Shown: positions 40,148 to 49,573 of the stretch, in pieces
How positions within the stretch are numbered: the stretch's first letter is position 1
Layout of the letters: each line of letters starts with the position of its first letter
Origin: Sporolactobacillus pectinivorans
GTDB lineage: Bacteria; Bacillota; Bacilli; Bacillales; Sporolactobacillaceae
Length of the DNA stretch: 64,000 nucleotides
Direction: 5' to 3'
Assembly: GCF_002802965.1 (NCBI RefSeq)
Contig: NZ_NXGA01000001.1
Coordinates: 3,631,343-3,695,342 of the forward strand
The notes under the pieces: model-generated
Seen by the model: the letters and a program-made list of their open reading frames with translations, nothing else
Told to the model about the DNA's origin: nothing
Database searches by the model: none
Position numbers and translations under genes: made by a program

Positions 40148-41524
40148 CTAACAGTGATAATCAGGCAGCCGAATCGTAGCAATTGTTCCTTCCTGTTTAT
40201 TGCTTGTAATAGTTAGTTTCCCGCCGTGCAGCCTGACAATTTGATCTGAAATAGCAAGTCCAAGCCCCGACCCCCTGCCATTGGCGCGCACTTGATAAAA
40301 AGCATCCGTAAGATAGGGCAGATCCTTTTCATCAATGACTATTCCTTTATCCTTAACATTTATGATCACTTGATGGTTCTCCTCATAATAATCGATGGAA
40401 ATCCGTGAACCATCATCTGCGAATTTAATTGCATTGTCGATCAGATTAACAATGGCCTGCTGAAGACGTATACTGTCGCCAGTAAAAGACAGCCTGCCGT
40501 TTTCACCTGTCACCAAGATGCATCTCTTCTCTGCCGCTTTGATCTGCAGCGAGGCCGCGGACTGCCTGACTGATACACCAATATCCATTTTTGCCCGATT
40601 CAGTTTGATATTATTTCCCTGTAATTTTGAAAAATTGAGCAGATCTCTTACAATAATCTGCAGCCGGTCCGATTCGCTTTTAATTACATTAAGTCCTTCC
40701 TCTAACTCAGCGGGACTAAGTGTATGATTGATTATCATGGTTTCGCTCCAGCCTCTAATTCCTGTAAGCGGGGTCAGCAGTTCATGCGAAACGGATGAAA
40801 TAAACTGGTTTTTCAATTTGTCGTTTTTTTGAATCTCTTCTGCCATAGTGTTCAGTGTTTTAGCGAGGACACCGAGTTCATCACTGTAATGGTCCTTCAT
40901 GCGCAGGTTGAAGTTTCCTGATGCCATCTCTTCGGATGCACTGATAATATGGCGAATCGGCGTGACAATTGATTTAGCCAGTCTCAGGCTGATAAAGAAA
41001 ACAAGGGCCGCAATGACTACTGCGCAGACGAATGTTCCCAGATAAATGAGCATCAGTTCGCGATCAATTCCGGACAGCGAAGACACGTATCTTATAATAT
41101 AAGGCTTACCCATAATCTGAACCGGATAGTAAACAGCCATCACTTTTTCCCCCGTCCGGGGAAACCGCTCAACTCTTGACGTTTCTTTTCCATTAATAAT
41201 CCGGCTGTTGAGCGGAACACGTGCTGTCTCAGTCAGCCCTGACGATGAAGCAATCAAATCGCCTTCCGGATTCAGTATTTCGACCAATGCATTTCGGGCC
41301 CTGAAACTGTCCAGTGCTTCCATAAAGGGGCTGCCCCATCTGTTAATCCGGACATTACCGCTAAATTGGCCGTACAAAGCGTCCGATGCTTCCGCGCGGT
41401 TCAGAAGAACCTGCGCGACTCCGCTATAAAAATAATGACGGACGGCAAACGCAAAAGTGACTCCGCCAAGCGCAAGAGTCAGCAGAATAATAGCCATAAA
41501 GGAAAGAACGACTCGTTTGATCAT
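40148..41524 (-). CDS. Sensor histidine kinase
   Basis: A 458-aa membrane kinase: TM segment at about 7-28, an extracytoplasmic part of about 130 residues, a second TM near 165-185, a HAMP linker (RLAKSIVTPIRHIISASEEM), phosphoacceptor His in FISSVSHELLTPLTGIRGW, N box NLIDNAIKFADDGS and G box GRGSGLGLAISDQIV. ATG at 41524 follows TGGAGA and overlaps the response regulator stop. Its signal is unknown; the nearby lipoprotein and dlt genes suggest cell-envelope stress. Confidence 0.92.
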   Translation of the reverse strand: MIKRVVLSFMAIILLTLALGGVTFAFAVRHYFYSGVAQVLLNRAEASDALYGQFSGNVRINRWGSPFMEALDSFRARNALVEILNPEGDLIASSSGLTETARVPLNSRIINGKETSRVERFPRTGEKVMAVYYPVQIMGKPYIIRYVSSLSGIDRELMLIYLGTFVCAVVIAALVFFISLRLAKSIVTPIRHIISASEEMASGNFNLRMKDHYSDELGVLAKTLNTMAEEIQKNDKLKNQFISSVSHELLTPLTGIRGWSETMIINHTLSPAELEEGLNVIKSESDRLQIIVRDLLNFSKLQGNNIKLNRAKMDIGVSVRQSAASLQIKAAEKRCILVTGENGRLSFTGDSIRLQQAIVNLIDNAIKFADDGSRISIDYYEENHQVIINVKDKGIVIDEKDLPYLTDAFYQVRANGRGSGLGLAISDQIVRLHGGKLTITSNKQEGTIATIRLPDYHC

Positions 41525-42225
41525 TGATTTTCTCCAGTCCATATATACCCTTTTCCCCAATGCGTTGCAATGTACTGGGGACTGGACGGATCGTCTTCTA
41601 TTTTCTGACGGATGCGCCGTATATTGACATCAATGATCTTCATGTCACCGACAAAATTTTTCCCCCAGACGGATTCTAGAAGCGCTCTGCGGCTCAGGAG
41701 TTTGTTCTCATTCTCCATCAAGACTTTCACCAGTTCAAATTCTGTCGGCGTGAGCTCAATCAGCTCGTCCCCTTTATAAAATTGTTCATCATCTAAAGAC
41801 AGCGTGAATAGGGAAGAACGAATGATTCCATTATTTTGATCGCGTTTTTTTCGCTCAAGATCCATTCTTCTCAGAAGTGCCTGGACACGGGCAAGCATTT
41901 CCGCAGGGCTAAAAGGTTTTGTAATATAGTCATCCGCCCCTGTCTTCAGCCCCCTGACCTTGTCCTCCTCCTGAATTTTCGCCGTCAGGATAATGATGCC
42001 GATATCCGGATTGCTCTCTCTTATTCTGTGGCACACTTCAAACCCATTGATACCAGGAAGCATAACATCCAGAAGAATCATCCGAATCCGAGGATCCCGC
42101 CGCAATTCATCCAACGCTTTTTCCCCTGTATCCGTTTCGATTACGTCGTAACCTGAATGCCTGAGATTCAATGAAATAAAACTGCATATTGATTTTTCAT
42201 CTTCCACAACTAATACTCTATTCAT
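41521..42225 (-). CDS. OmpR/PhoB family response regulator
   Basis: A 234-aa regulator. Receiver domain begins RVLVVEDEKSI, phosphoacceptor Asp53 in MILLDVMLPG, Thr in IIILTAK and Lys in YITKPFSPAEML. The C-terminal winged helix has LTPTEFELVKVLMENENKLL and VDVNIRRIRQKI-type recognition (DVNIRRIRQKIE). ATG at 42225 follows GAGGTG; the frame opens six codons upstream inside that site. A possible promoter (ATGACA, TAATAG, spacer 17) lies in the 100 bases before it. Confidence 0.93.
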   Translation of the reverse strand: MNRVLVVEDEKSICSFISLNLRHSGYDVIETDTGEKALDELRRDPRIRMILLDVMLPGINGFEVCHRIRESNPDIGIIILTAKIQEEDKVRGLKTGADDYITKPFSPAEMLARVQALLRRMDLERKKRDQNNGIIRSSLFTLSLDDEQFYKGDELIELTPTEFELVKVLMENENKLLSRRALLESVWGKNFVGDMKIIDVNIRRIRQKIEDDPSSPQYIATHWGKGYIWTGENQ

Positions 42226-42327
42226 TCGGTTCACCTCGATCACAGAAGCGTACTCCCCGTCAATCCAATTCGACTATTACTACTTTACCATACTAATGTC
42301 ATGAAATTTGTTTACTATAGTTTCTGA

Positions 42328-43299
42328 TCAGTTTCCGCTTTTATTTTTGAGCCAGTCATTTTGTATCAGATTACACGATCCGGCAGCAAACCGGTTCATA
42401 AAATCGGAAGCACCCAGTGCATGATTTGCATCACACATAAATGATCCGTCTGCTTCCTCGAAAGTTCCCAGACCTAATCGGAAAACAGGTTTTTTCAGTT
42501 CCGCCGGATCCCTTTGAACCGGAACAGAAATCAATCTGCCGTTGCTGAAAAATACTTTTGTATTCGATTTACTTCGGAAGGCTCCGCTGATCAGCAATAC
42601 GCTTTTACCAGAGTTGAGTTGCCCGATACTCATCTGAAAACGGGAATTTGTCGTTTGATTGATTGATGTATTGCCGATCATCACAGGCTGATTCTGCGCG
42701 TTCATCTGATAAACGATAATTTCGGCTTTTTTCTGTCCTAATTCGGGTACCAGAAGTGCAAGATCCGGCTGATAATCACCATTCAGATCGCCGGCGACCA
42801 CCCCTTGCACCGGCAACTGTAAGAGCAATTTCATGCGGCCGTTCATTGTATATACATTCAGCTCATTCTCATAATCATTTCGATAATAGACAAGGATATC
42901 CTGCTTCCCGCTTTCTCCGGCATTAACGATTCTCAGCCGTGAAATCCTGTCAGCCTCTGTTTGTTCATCAAAGATTTTATGCCAGCCTTTTTTGACTTCC
43001 TTCAGAACAGCAAAATGGATCTGATGATGGTTGGTTTTATAGAAAAAAAGTACATATGGCTTACCCGTGTCATCGAGATAGGAAATTGTGATTTTTTCAT
43101 TTTCCGCTGATCGTGCAGGGGCAATTAAAGTGGCATGCTCCGGTATCGCTTTTCCGACGTCATACAGCATCCGGCTCTTCGCCGCAGGCAGTCTGGGCTG
43201 TTTCATAAGCAACGAGGGCTGTGTTATGATTTGGCAGCCTGTGAGGACGGGAAGAAGCAGTAAACACAGAGCAATGAAATATTTTCTCGTAAAAGGCAT
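42328..43299 (-). CDS. Putative lipoprotein with a VCBS/FG-GAP-like repeat
   Basis: A 323-aa exported protein. After MPFTRKYFIALCLLLLPVLTGC the lipobox LTGC gives a lipidated Cys. The middle includes VVAGDLNGDYQPDLALL, a D-x-N-G-D-x-x-D calcium-binding loop as in FG-GAP/VCBS propeller repeats. ATG at 43299 follows GGGAG. It is upstream of and in line with the two-component genes, so it may be a surface sensor or accessory for them. The function is unknown. Confidence 0.75.
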   Translation of the reverse strand: MPFTRKYFIALCLLLLPVLTGCQIITQPSLLMKQPRLPAAKSRMLYDVGKAIPEHATLIAPARSAENEKITISYLDDTGKPYVLFFYKTNHHQIHFAVLKEVKKGWHKIFDEQTEADRISRLRIVNAGESGKQDILVYYRNDYENELNVYTMNGRMKLLLQLPVQGVVAGDLNGDYQPDLALLVPELGQKKAEIIVYQMNAQNQPVMIGNTSINQTTNSRFQMSIGQLNSGKSVLLISGAFRSKSNTKVFFSNGRLISVPVQRDPAELKKPVFRLGLGTFEEADGSFMCDANHALGASDFMNRFAAGSCNLIQNDWLKNKSGN

Positions 43300-43617
43300 A
43301 AAGCAAACTCCCAAATTTTCCATTTCAAAACACTGGATAGCCGGACTTCAACGGCATTGTTTCTAACAGTTTCGAATAAAATTAGAAAAGCAGCCGCATT
43401 CCCAGGCAATCACATAAACCTCTCCATTGTCTATCATAGAAGCAATCTCGTCCGGAAGTGGTAACAAAACGGTTACGATCAGCCAAAAAGAGACAGCTTT
43501 TCAACATGTAGACCTAATTTATCTTATACTATAATGTGATTCCATCGTTCAGCAAAACGCCTGTAATTCATTGCTGCAGGCTTCCAACCATCAGTGACAG
43601 TTATTAAGGAGTTTTCA

Positions 43618-44835
43618 ATGATGAAAAGCACCAGGCCCTCTGGAACAGTTCTTGTGATCAGTTTTTTTCTGCTTATCTGCATGCTAGTAGGCGGGATCGT
43701 TTTTCGCGCGTACCATGGGTCAATTACATTGATGACACCGCAGCAAAAACACACAAGTGCTTTAACAGACTACAGCCTTAAAAAAAAGGAAATCACTTCT
43801 CATCCGGATAAAAAAAGTGATCTGAAAGCCAAAAATGATCTGAAAGTCAGCCAGTTAAATCAGAAAAGAGCAGCTATCGACAACTATTTGCATCGCATTG
43901 GTTTTTCCGGATCCGCTGTCGTCGTCAGCCATGGTGAAGTTGTTCTCGACAAAGGTTATGGCTTCCGCAACCTGCGTTTAAAAGCGCCTAATCTTCCATC
44001 AACGGAATATTATATCGGCTCAATGACAAAATCTGTGACCGCCGTTGCTTTTATGCAGATGCAGGAACAGGGGCTGATTTCTTTTAACAGCCGGGTTTCT
44101 GCATACTATCCCGGATTCCCGCACGGGAGAGACATTTCGATGATTGATTTACTCTGCCACATGTCAGGACTCCACCCGCATGTTGAAACCGCAAGGAGCA
44201 TGACAAGAGATCAGCTTGTCAGCCACATCGCTGCTGCAAATATCATGCTATTGTCGAAACCGGGCACCCAGTATGCCTATGCAGATGTAAATTACGCACT
44301 GCTTGCCGCTATCCTTGACAAAATTTGTATGACTGTCGATCACGAATCTCTGCACCATTATATACAGCAGCATATTTTTCAGCCGACCGGCATGCAGCAT
44401 GCTGGCTTTGGTACAGCGATGCAGCAATCTCCTTATGCTTCGATTGCTTATGCGCGCCGTGGCCCTGTCTATGCTACAACATGGCTTCCTTCTTTTACCC
44501 AGCTGCTCGGCTGCGGTGATGTCTATGCTTCTGCATGGAACATGTATCTGTTTGATCATGCTCTTTCGACCTCCCGTCTGGTATCGCGCAAAAGCTATCA
44601 GATGATTTTCACCCGCCACTTCAGCAACGTGAAATATACCCTTGGCTGGTATATCAATCGAGAAGGATGGGGCAATCACGTTTACTCCAATCACGGTGTG
44701 CTTGCCGGCTGGAACGGAAGCAACGCATTTTCAGCCGATGGGGAAAATTATGTCGTGCTGTTGATGAATATCAATAATCCAGCCATGGATCTGGGAAAAG
44801 CTAACAGCATGATTTTCAGTACATTGACTCAATAA
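43618..44835 (+). CDS. Membrane-anchored serine hydrolase, beta-lactamase/FmtA-like fold
   Basis: A 405-aa protein with an N-terminal membrane anchor (TVLVISFFLLICMLVGGIVF), a Lys-rich linker and a class C beta-lactamase-like domain. The SxxK motif is IGSMTKSVTA (Ser135), the tyrosine motif YAYADVNYALLAAI, and GMQHAGF a typical later element; an HxG-type KTG equivalent is NHGVLAGWNGS. Members include D-Ala-D-Ala carboxypeptidases, esterases and FmtA, which removes D-alanine from teichoic acids. It lies directly upstream of dltXABCD on the same strand, so a role in D-alanyl turnover is attractive but unproved. AAGGAG precedes ATG 43618. Confidence 0.82.
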   Translation: MMKSTRPSGTVLVISFFLLICMLVGGIVFRAYHGSITLMTPQQKHTSALTDYSLKKKEITSHPDKKSDLKAKNDLKVSQLNQKRAAIDNYLHRIGFSGSAVVVSHGEVVLDKGYGFRNLRLKAPNLPSTEYYIGSMTKSVTAVAFMQMQEQGLISFNSRVSAYYPGFPHGRDISMIDLLCHMSGLHPHVETARSMTRDQLVSHIAAANIMLLSKPGTQYAYADVNYALLAAILDKICMTVDHESLHHYIQQHIFQPTGMQHAGFGTAMQQSPYASIAYARRGPVYATTWLPSFTQLLGCGDVYASAWNMYLFDHALSTSRLVSRKSYQMIFTRHFSNVKYTLGWYINREGWGNHVYSNHGVLAGWNGSNAFSADGENYVVLLMNINNPAMDLGKANSMIFSTLTQ

Positions 44836-44855
44836 GACTCAATAAGACTCAATAA
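44826..44855 (+). repeat. Three exact tandem copies of a 10-base unit at a stop codon
   Basis: GACTCAATAA occurs three times back to back; the TAA of the first copy is the stop of the serine hydrolase gene. It was probably produced by replication slippage. Confidence 0.9.
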
Positions 44856-44969
44856 AAAAGATCTGATGCTTTGAGGAACATTTCCCACAGATTTTTTTTA
44901 TAAAACAAGTATGGCCATTTTCCGTATATAGCGGATGCAGCAGCATCTTATGACCAGGAGGTTTTTCTA

Positions 44970-45116
44970 ATGAAGTTTCTGATTCAATGCTATGATCAGC
45001 CGCTGATACAATGGGTGTTAAAAACTTTTTTTTATCTTGCAATTATACTGGGACTGATTATTATCTACGGTTTCGCCGCTGCCCACACGGGAACCTTTAT
45101 TTACAATGAATTCTGA
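44970..45116 (+). CDS. dltX: DltX, small membrane protein of teichoic acid D-alanylation
   Basis: A 48-aa single-TM protein after AGGAGG, ending in the conserved C-terminal motif GTFIYNEF. In Gram-positive bacteria DltX accepts D-alanine on its C-terminal tyrosine/acidic motif from the DltB-DltC system and relays it toward DltD and the teichoic acid. It is the first gene of dltXABCD, nine bases before dltA, and was not long enough for usual ORF calling. Confidence 0.92.
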   Translation: MKFLIQCYDQPLIQWVLKTFFYLAIILGLIIIYGFAAAHTGTFIYNEF

Positions 45117-45125
45117 GGAGTGATC

Positions 45126-46643
45126 ATGATGAATCTACTGCAGCAAATCGAAAAGTGGGCCGAACAGTCGCCGGACAGAACATGTTATAGATGGAGAGGA
45201 AAAAGCCTGACTTACCGCGAGCTGAAAAAAAAGTCGGATGCTCTTGCATGCTGGCTGGCGGAGACATACGTGAATGATTCGGCACCTATCATCATTCATG
45301 GGCACATGCAGCCTGAGATGCCGATTCTCTTCCTCGCCTGCGCTAAATCAGGCCATGCCTATATTCCCGTTGATCTGGCTATCCCTGCCGAACGTATTTT
45401 GCTCATTGCGGAGAGCTCAGAAGCCGGACTTATATTCAGTGAGGAACCTGGACTGCTTCCTTTTCTTTCCCAAAATGTTGTCGATCCGGATAAACTGGCA
45501 GGCATTCTTAAAGACTATGAAAACCAAATTCCTGACGGTAAATCAGAAGTCGCCGGCAATGATACTTTTTATATTATTTACACGTCGGGAAGTACCGGAA
45601 AACCCAAGGGTGTCCAGATACCACAAGACGCATTAGCCAGTTTTGTTTCATGGGCCCAAAGTGACTTTGGCTTGACAGAAAAGCAAATTTTTCTAAACCA
45701 GGCCCCTTATTCATTTGATTTGTCCGTGATGGACCTCTACCCCTGCCTGACAACCGGAGGTACGCTGCAGACGGTCGACAAAGAAATGATCGCCAGACCG
45801 GCCGAACTGTTTGAGACATTTGCTTCTTCAGGGCTCAATGTCTGGACGTCAACACCTTCGTTTGCTGAAATGTGCCTGATGGAGCCTTCTTTTTCCGAAC
45901 AAATGATGCCTGAGCTGCATACATTTCTTTTCTGCGGGGAAACATTGCCGGTTCATGTCGCCAGAAATCTGTATGAGCGGTTTCCGAGAGCAAAAATTAT
46001 CAACACATACGGGCCGACAGAGTCGACGGTTGCAGTGACAAGCATCACAATCAGCAAGGAGATGGCCGCATCCGGCCATCCTTTTCCTGTGGGACGTTGT
46101 AAATCAGACTGTGCTATCCGTATTCTTGATGTGAACGGACAGCAGGTCCCTGAGGGAGAAAAAGGAGAGATCGTGATCTGCGGACCGAGCGTCGGCAAGG
46201 GCTATTTAGGTGACCCGGAAAAAACAAAGGCGGCCTTCGGCATCATTCAAGGCCAGCGCGCCTATCATACAAGCGATATCGGCTCGCTGCAAAACGGTCT
46301 GCTGTATTATCACGGAAGAATGGACAGTCAGATCAAGATTCACGGATTCCGGATGGAACTGGGAGAAATCGAACACGCTCTGGCCTCGTGCCGCTACGTC
46401 CGGCAGGCTGTTGTCATTCCGGTAAAAAAAGAGGAGCGATACGATCATCTGATCAGCTTCGTTGTTGCCAAAAACAACCCCTTTGAAAAAAATTATCAGC
46501 TTTCTTCATCGATCCGCAATGAACTGGCACGCTTTTTGCCGGACTACATGCTGCCACGGAAATTTATCTTTCAATCATCTTTGCCTATGACTGCAAATGG
46601 GAAAGTGGATCGAAAAGTTTTGCTCAAAGAGGCTGTCCAATGA
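45126..46643 (+). CDS. dltA: D-alanine:D-alanyl carrier protein ligase
   Basis: A 505-aa adenylating enzyme that activates D-alanine and loads it on DltC. The ATP loop is YIIYTSGSTGKPKGVQ, followed by NQAPYSFDLSVMDLYPCL, STPSFAEMCLM, NTYGPTEST and a C-terminal TANGKVDRK lysine. Two adjacent ATG codons (45126, 45129) follow GAGGAG; the GTG at 45120 is within that site. Its stop overlaps the dltB start (ATGA). Confidence 0.96.
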   Translation: MMNLLQQIEKWAEQSPDRTCYRWRGKSLTYRELKKKSDALACWLAETYVNDSAPIIIHGHMQPEMPILFLACAKSGHAYIPVDLAIPAERILLIAESSEAGLIFSEEPGLLPFLSQNVVDPDKLAGILKDYENQIPDGKSEVAGNDTFYIIYTSGSTGKPKGVQIPQDALASFVSWAQSDFGLTEKQIFLNQAPYSFDLSVMDLYPCLTTGGTLQTVDKEMIARPAELFETFASSGLNVWTSTPSFAEMCLMEPSFSEQMMPELHTFLFCGETLPVHVARNLYERFPRAKIINTYGPTESTVAVTSITISKEMAASGHPFPVGRCKSDCAIRILDVNGQQVPEGEKGEIVICGPSVGKGYLGDPEKTKAAFGIIQGQRAYHTSDIGSLQNGLLYYHGRMDSQIKIHGFRMELGEIEHALASCRYVRQAVVIPVKKEERYDHLISFVVAKNNPFEKNYQLSSSIRNELARFLPDYMLPRKFIFQSSLPMTANGKVDRKVLLKEAVQ

Positions 46644-47812
46644 ACTCTTTTATTCCTTATGCTTCTTTCCAATTTTTCCTGGTAGCTGGAGCACTGCTTA
46701 TTCCGGTTATTGTGGCAGGACTGCTGGGTAAGCGGATTGGCATTTACAGCGACATCATTGCTATATTTATGATCATCCTGGTTTTCTATAGACAGCCGTC
46801 TCAGTTCATTTCACTGATTGCTTTTTTGATCTGGCAGACGGTTCTCGTCAAAAGTTATCTGACACTCAGCAAGAAGAGCAATCGGTCCGGTTATTTTTAC
46901 ACAGCAATTGTTCTGGCCATCGTGCCGCTCTTTCTTGTCAAACTGTCAGCCGATGTGCCGATGTTAAACTTTATTGGTTTTCTCGGTATTTCCTATGTGT
47001 CATTCAAGTCAATACAGATCATTATGGACATTCGTGACGGACTGCTGCAGGAGGTTCCCCTGCGCCATTTTCTTAGATTCATTATTTTCTTTCCGACTAT
47101 TTCATCGGGGCCAATCGACCGCTATCGCCGGTTTGAAAAGGATCTTGAAAAGGTTCCGTCAGGAGAAGAATACAGAACGCTTCTGTATCAGGGCCTGAAT
47201 AAAATTTTTCTAGGCTTTCTGTATAAATACATTATCGGTTATCTGGTCAACAAATATTGGATCGGCTCACTCGCACTGGAACCGAATACCGTATTCAGCA
47301 TTTGGATGTATATGTATGCCTACAGTATGTATCTATTTTTCGACTTCGCCGGATACAGCCAGTTTGCGATCGGTTTCAGCTACCTGATGGGGATTCGGAC
47401 ACCGGAGAACTTTAACAAACCGTTTCTCAGCCGCAACATTAAGGACTTCTGGAATCGTTGGCACATGACGCTGTCATTCTGGTTTCGCGATTTCATCTAC
47501 ATGCGCTTTGTCTATACGGCGATTAAAAATAAATGGATAAAAAACCGGTATCTGATATCCGACCTTGGCTTGGCACTTAACTTTCTGGTCATGGGATTCT
47601 GGCACGGTTTCCTGCCGCAATACATTATATACGGAATCTATCATGCTGCTGTCTTTATCTCATTTAATCGATTCGACCGGTTTAATAAAAAACATCGGAT
47701 CTGGCCGAAAGACAACAAATGGATTCATGCACTCTCAGTGGTTATCACTTTTCACGTAATCTGTTTCAGTTTTCTCATTTTCTCCGGAAGACTTAACTTT
47801 CTGTGGCAATAA
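46640..47812 (+). CDS. dltB: D-alanyl transfer protein DltB (MBOAT)
   Basis: A 390-aa multi-spanning acyltransferase. PTISSGPIDRYRRFEKDLE, YSMYLFFDFAGYSQFAIGFS, FNKPFLSRNIKDFWNRWHMT and the catalytic His of FLVMGFWHGFLPQYIIYG are MBOAT motifs. It moves D-alanine from DltC across the membrane. Confidence 0.96.
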   Translation: MNSFIPYASFQFFLVAGALLIPVIVAGLLGKRIGIYSDIIAIFMIILVFYRQPSQFISLIAFLIWQTVLVKSYLTLSKKSNRSGYFYTAIVLAIVPLFLVKLSADVPMLNFIGFLGISYVSFKSIQIIMDIRDGLLQEVPLRHFLRFIIFFPTISSGPIDRYRRFEKDLEKVPSGEEYRTLLYQGLNKIFLGFLYKYIIGYLVNKYWIGSLALEPNTVFSIWMYMYAYSMYLFFDFAGYSQFAIGFSYLMGIRTPENFNKPFLSRNIKDFWNRWHMTLSFWFRDFIYMRFVYTAIKNKWIKNRYLISDLGLALNFLVMGFWHGFLPQYIIYGIYHAAVFISFNRFDRFNKKHRIWPKDNKWIHALSVVITFHVICFSFLIFSGRLNFLWQ

Positions 47813-47839
47813 AAATTTCAAAAAAGGTGGCTGATCAGC

Positions 47840-48091
47840 GTGGCTGAAATCACACAAGCTTTTAAAGATACTGTATTGGATATTCTCGCGGAAGTCTGCG
47901 AATCAGATGAAGTTAAAGATGAATTGGACATCCATCTGTTTGATGAGGGGCTGATGGATTCCTTCGCAACTATTTCCCTGCTCGTCGAAGTTGAAAACCG
48001 TCTGAAGATTAAAGTTCCGATTTCCGAATTCAATCGTGATCAGTGGTCAACTCCAAACAGGATCATCAACGAATTGGCCGGACGAAAATGA
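47840..48091 (+). CDS. dltC: D-alanyl carrier protein
   Basis: An 83-aa acyl-carrier-type protein. The phosphopantetheine serine is Ser41 in [11 protein letters not shown]. It starts at a GTG after AAAGGTGG and overlaps dltD by four bases. Confidence 0.95.
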   Translation: MAEITQAFKDTVLDILAEVCESDEVKDELDIHLFDEGLMDSFATISLLVEVENRLKIKVPISEFNRDQWSTPNRIINELAGRK

Positions 48092-49278
48092 GACAGCCAA
48101 GATTTGGCCCGATGATTTTGGCCTCTGTCATTGCCGCCTTCATCGTCTTCATGCCCTCCAGTCTGGAAGAAGCAATGATTAGCAAAAACGATGTCAGCAA
48201 GGCTGCTTCAAGTCTTGATCCGCACATCTTTCAGGGTATATTGATGCAGCAGAAAATGATTGACAGTCAGCGTTATTTGCCCATATATGGTTCGTCGGAA
48301 CTCCACAGGCTGGACAAGTATCATCCAACCAACTATTTTAAGATTGCGCCGGACGGGTTTACCCCGTTTCTGATCGGCAGGGGCGGTATGTATTCCCTCG
48401 TTCACTTTCTGAACCTGGCATCTACCGCAGATTCACTGCGAAACCGTAAAATTGTTTTTATATTGTCTCCGGAATGGTTCAACAGTACGGGGCTTGATAC
48501 GCTGCATTTTTCACCTAATTTTTCAAAGGAGCAGGTGTATCACTTCATTTTTACGAACAATATGGACCGCAGCTTAAAAGAAAAAGCTGCCCGCCGGCTC
48601 CTGCAATTCAGTTTTATACGCAACGACGGAACAATTGCGCCACTGCTCAATGGGATTGCCTTTTCCGGGCACAGTTCCTTGCTGACACAGTTCGGAAATT
48701 CAATCAGAGGCTGGATATCATATAAGATACTGACACTGCATGACCTGATTCAAATGTATCAAATCACGCCCAACTACTACCAATCTCAATATCAGAATCC
48801 GGATCCCCAGCTAAGAGGGAAAAGTTGGGAACAGCTGCTGCAGTCGGCAAGAAGAGAAACGCAAACGATGACGAATTCAAATCCGTTTCACATTGACAAT
48901 ACGCTTTATGCACAATCAATAAAGGGAAGACTGGCACGTTATAAAAATTATTACGCCAACCAGAACTATAGCCAGTCACCCGAATACGGAGATCTTCAGC
49001 TTGTCCTCGATCTGTTAAAAGAAAAACATATCCGCGCTCTTTTCATTTCCGTACCTTTTAACGGAGCATGGTATGACTATACAGGTGTTTCCTTAAAAAC
49101 GAGGGAGGTCTGCTACGAAAAAATAGCACACGAAGTCCGCAGCAACGGATTCCAGCTGGCCGATTTCACCCGTTTCGACAGCGAGCCGTACTTCCTTCAG
49201 GACACCATGCATATCGGACCTGAAGGATGGGTATATATTGATCAGGCGATTGAAAATTTCTATAATGAAAAAACATAA
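48088..49278 (+). CDS. dltD: D-alanyl-lipoteichoic acid biosynthesis protein DltD
   Basis: A 396-aa SGNH-like protein with an N-terminal membrane anchor ([17 protein letters not shown]). The nucleophile lies in [16 protein letters not shown], and the Asp/His pair in [15 protein letters not shown]. It performs the final extracellular transfer of D-alanine to teichoic acid. ATG at 48088 overlaps the dltC stop. It is the last gene of the operon; no clear terminator is visible in the 200 bases after it. Confidence 0.95.
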   Translation: MRQPRFGPMILASVIAAFIVFMPSSLEEAMISKNDVSKAASSLDPHIFQGILMQQKMIDSQRYLPIYGSSELHRLDKYHPTNYFKIAPDGFTPFLIGRGGMYSLVHFLNLASTADSLRNRKIVFILSPEWFNSTGLDTLHFSPNFSKEQVYHFIFTNNMDRSLKEKAARRLLQFSFIRNDGTIAPLLNGIAFSGHSSLLTQFGNSIRGWISYKILTLHDLIQMYQITPNYYQSQYQNPDPQLRGKSWEQLLQSARRETQTMTNSNPFHIDNTLYAQSIKGRLARYKNYYANQNYSQSPEYGDLQLVLDLLKEKHIRALFISVPFNGAWYDYTGVSLKTREVCYEKIAHEVRSNGFQLADFTRFDSEPYFLQDTMHIGPEGWVYIDQAIENFYNEKT

Positions 49279-49478
49279 ATGTATTTACAGATCACACAAA
49301 CTTTGGAGCGCGGCCTTTTTTCAGAAAAGAGATCGCGCTCTTAATTTATCCATGATTGATCGCATGGCTGACAGAAATAACGGTGAAGAAATAGATAAAA
49401 GAATGAGACTAAAAATAAAACGTTTTCACAAAATGTTCACCGATTTATTAAAATTTTATGTCAGCGCTTACTTTTTTA

Positions 49479-49528
49479 TTGATTAACTTTCGAAAATCAA
49501 TTAAATTATATATGTGAAAAAATTCACA
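49479..49528 (+). promoter_or_regulatory. adhE promoter with Rex operator
   Basis: TTGATT (49479-49484) and TAAATT (49502-49507) are 17 apart. TGTGAA-AAAA-TTCACA (49513-49528), a perfect Rex-type palindrome, begins five bases after the -10. A further TTCACAAAATGTTCAC lies near 49428. Rex represses at low NADH/NAD+, so adhE should rise when NADH accumulates. Confidence 0.8.
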
Positions 49529-49573
49529 ATGTATTCTACCATTTTTTATACCCTTACTAAGGAGGAAAAAATA

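Noticed and set aside
49514..49573. Upstream in-frame start for adhE
   Set aside because: The GTG lies inside the Rex palindrome and the added residues match no AdhE; the ATG after AAGGAGG is far better.
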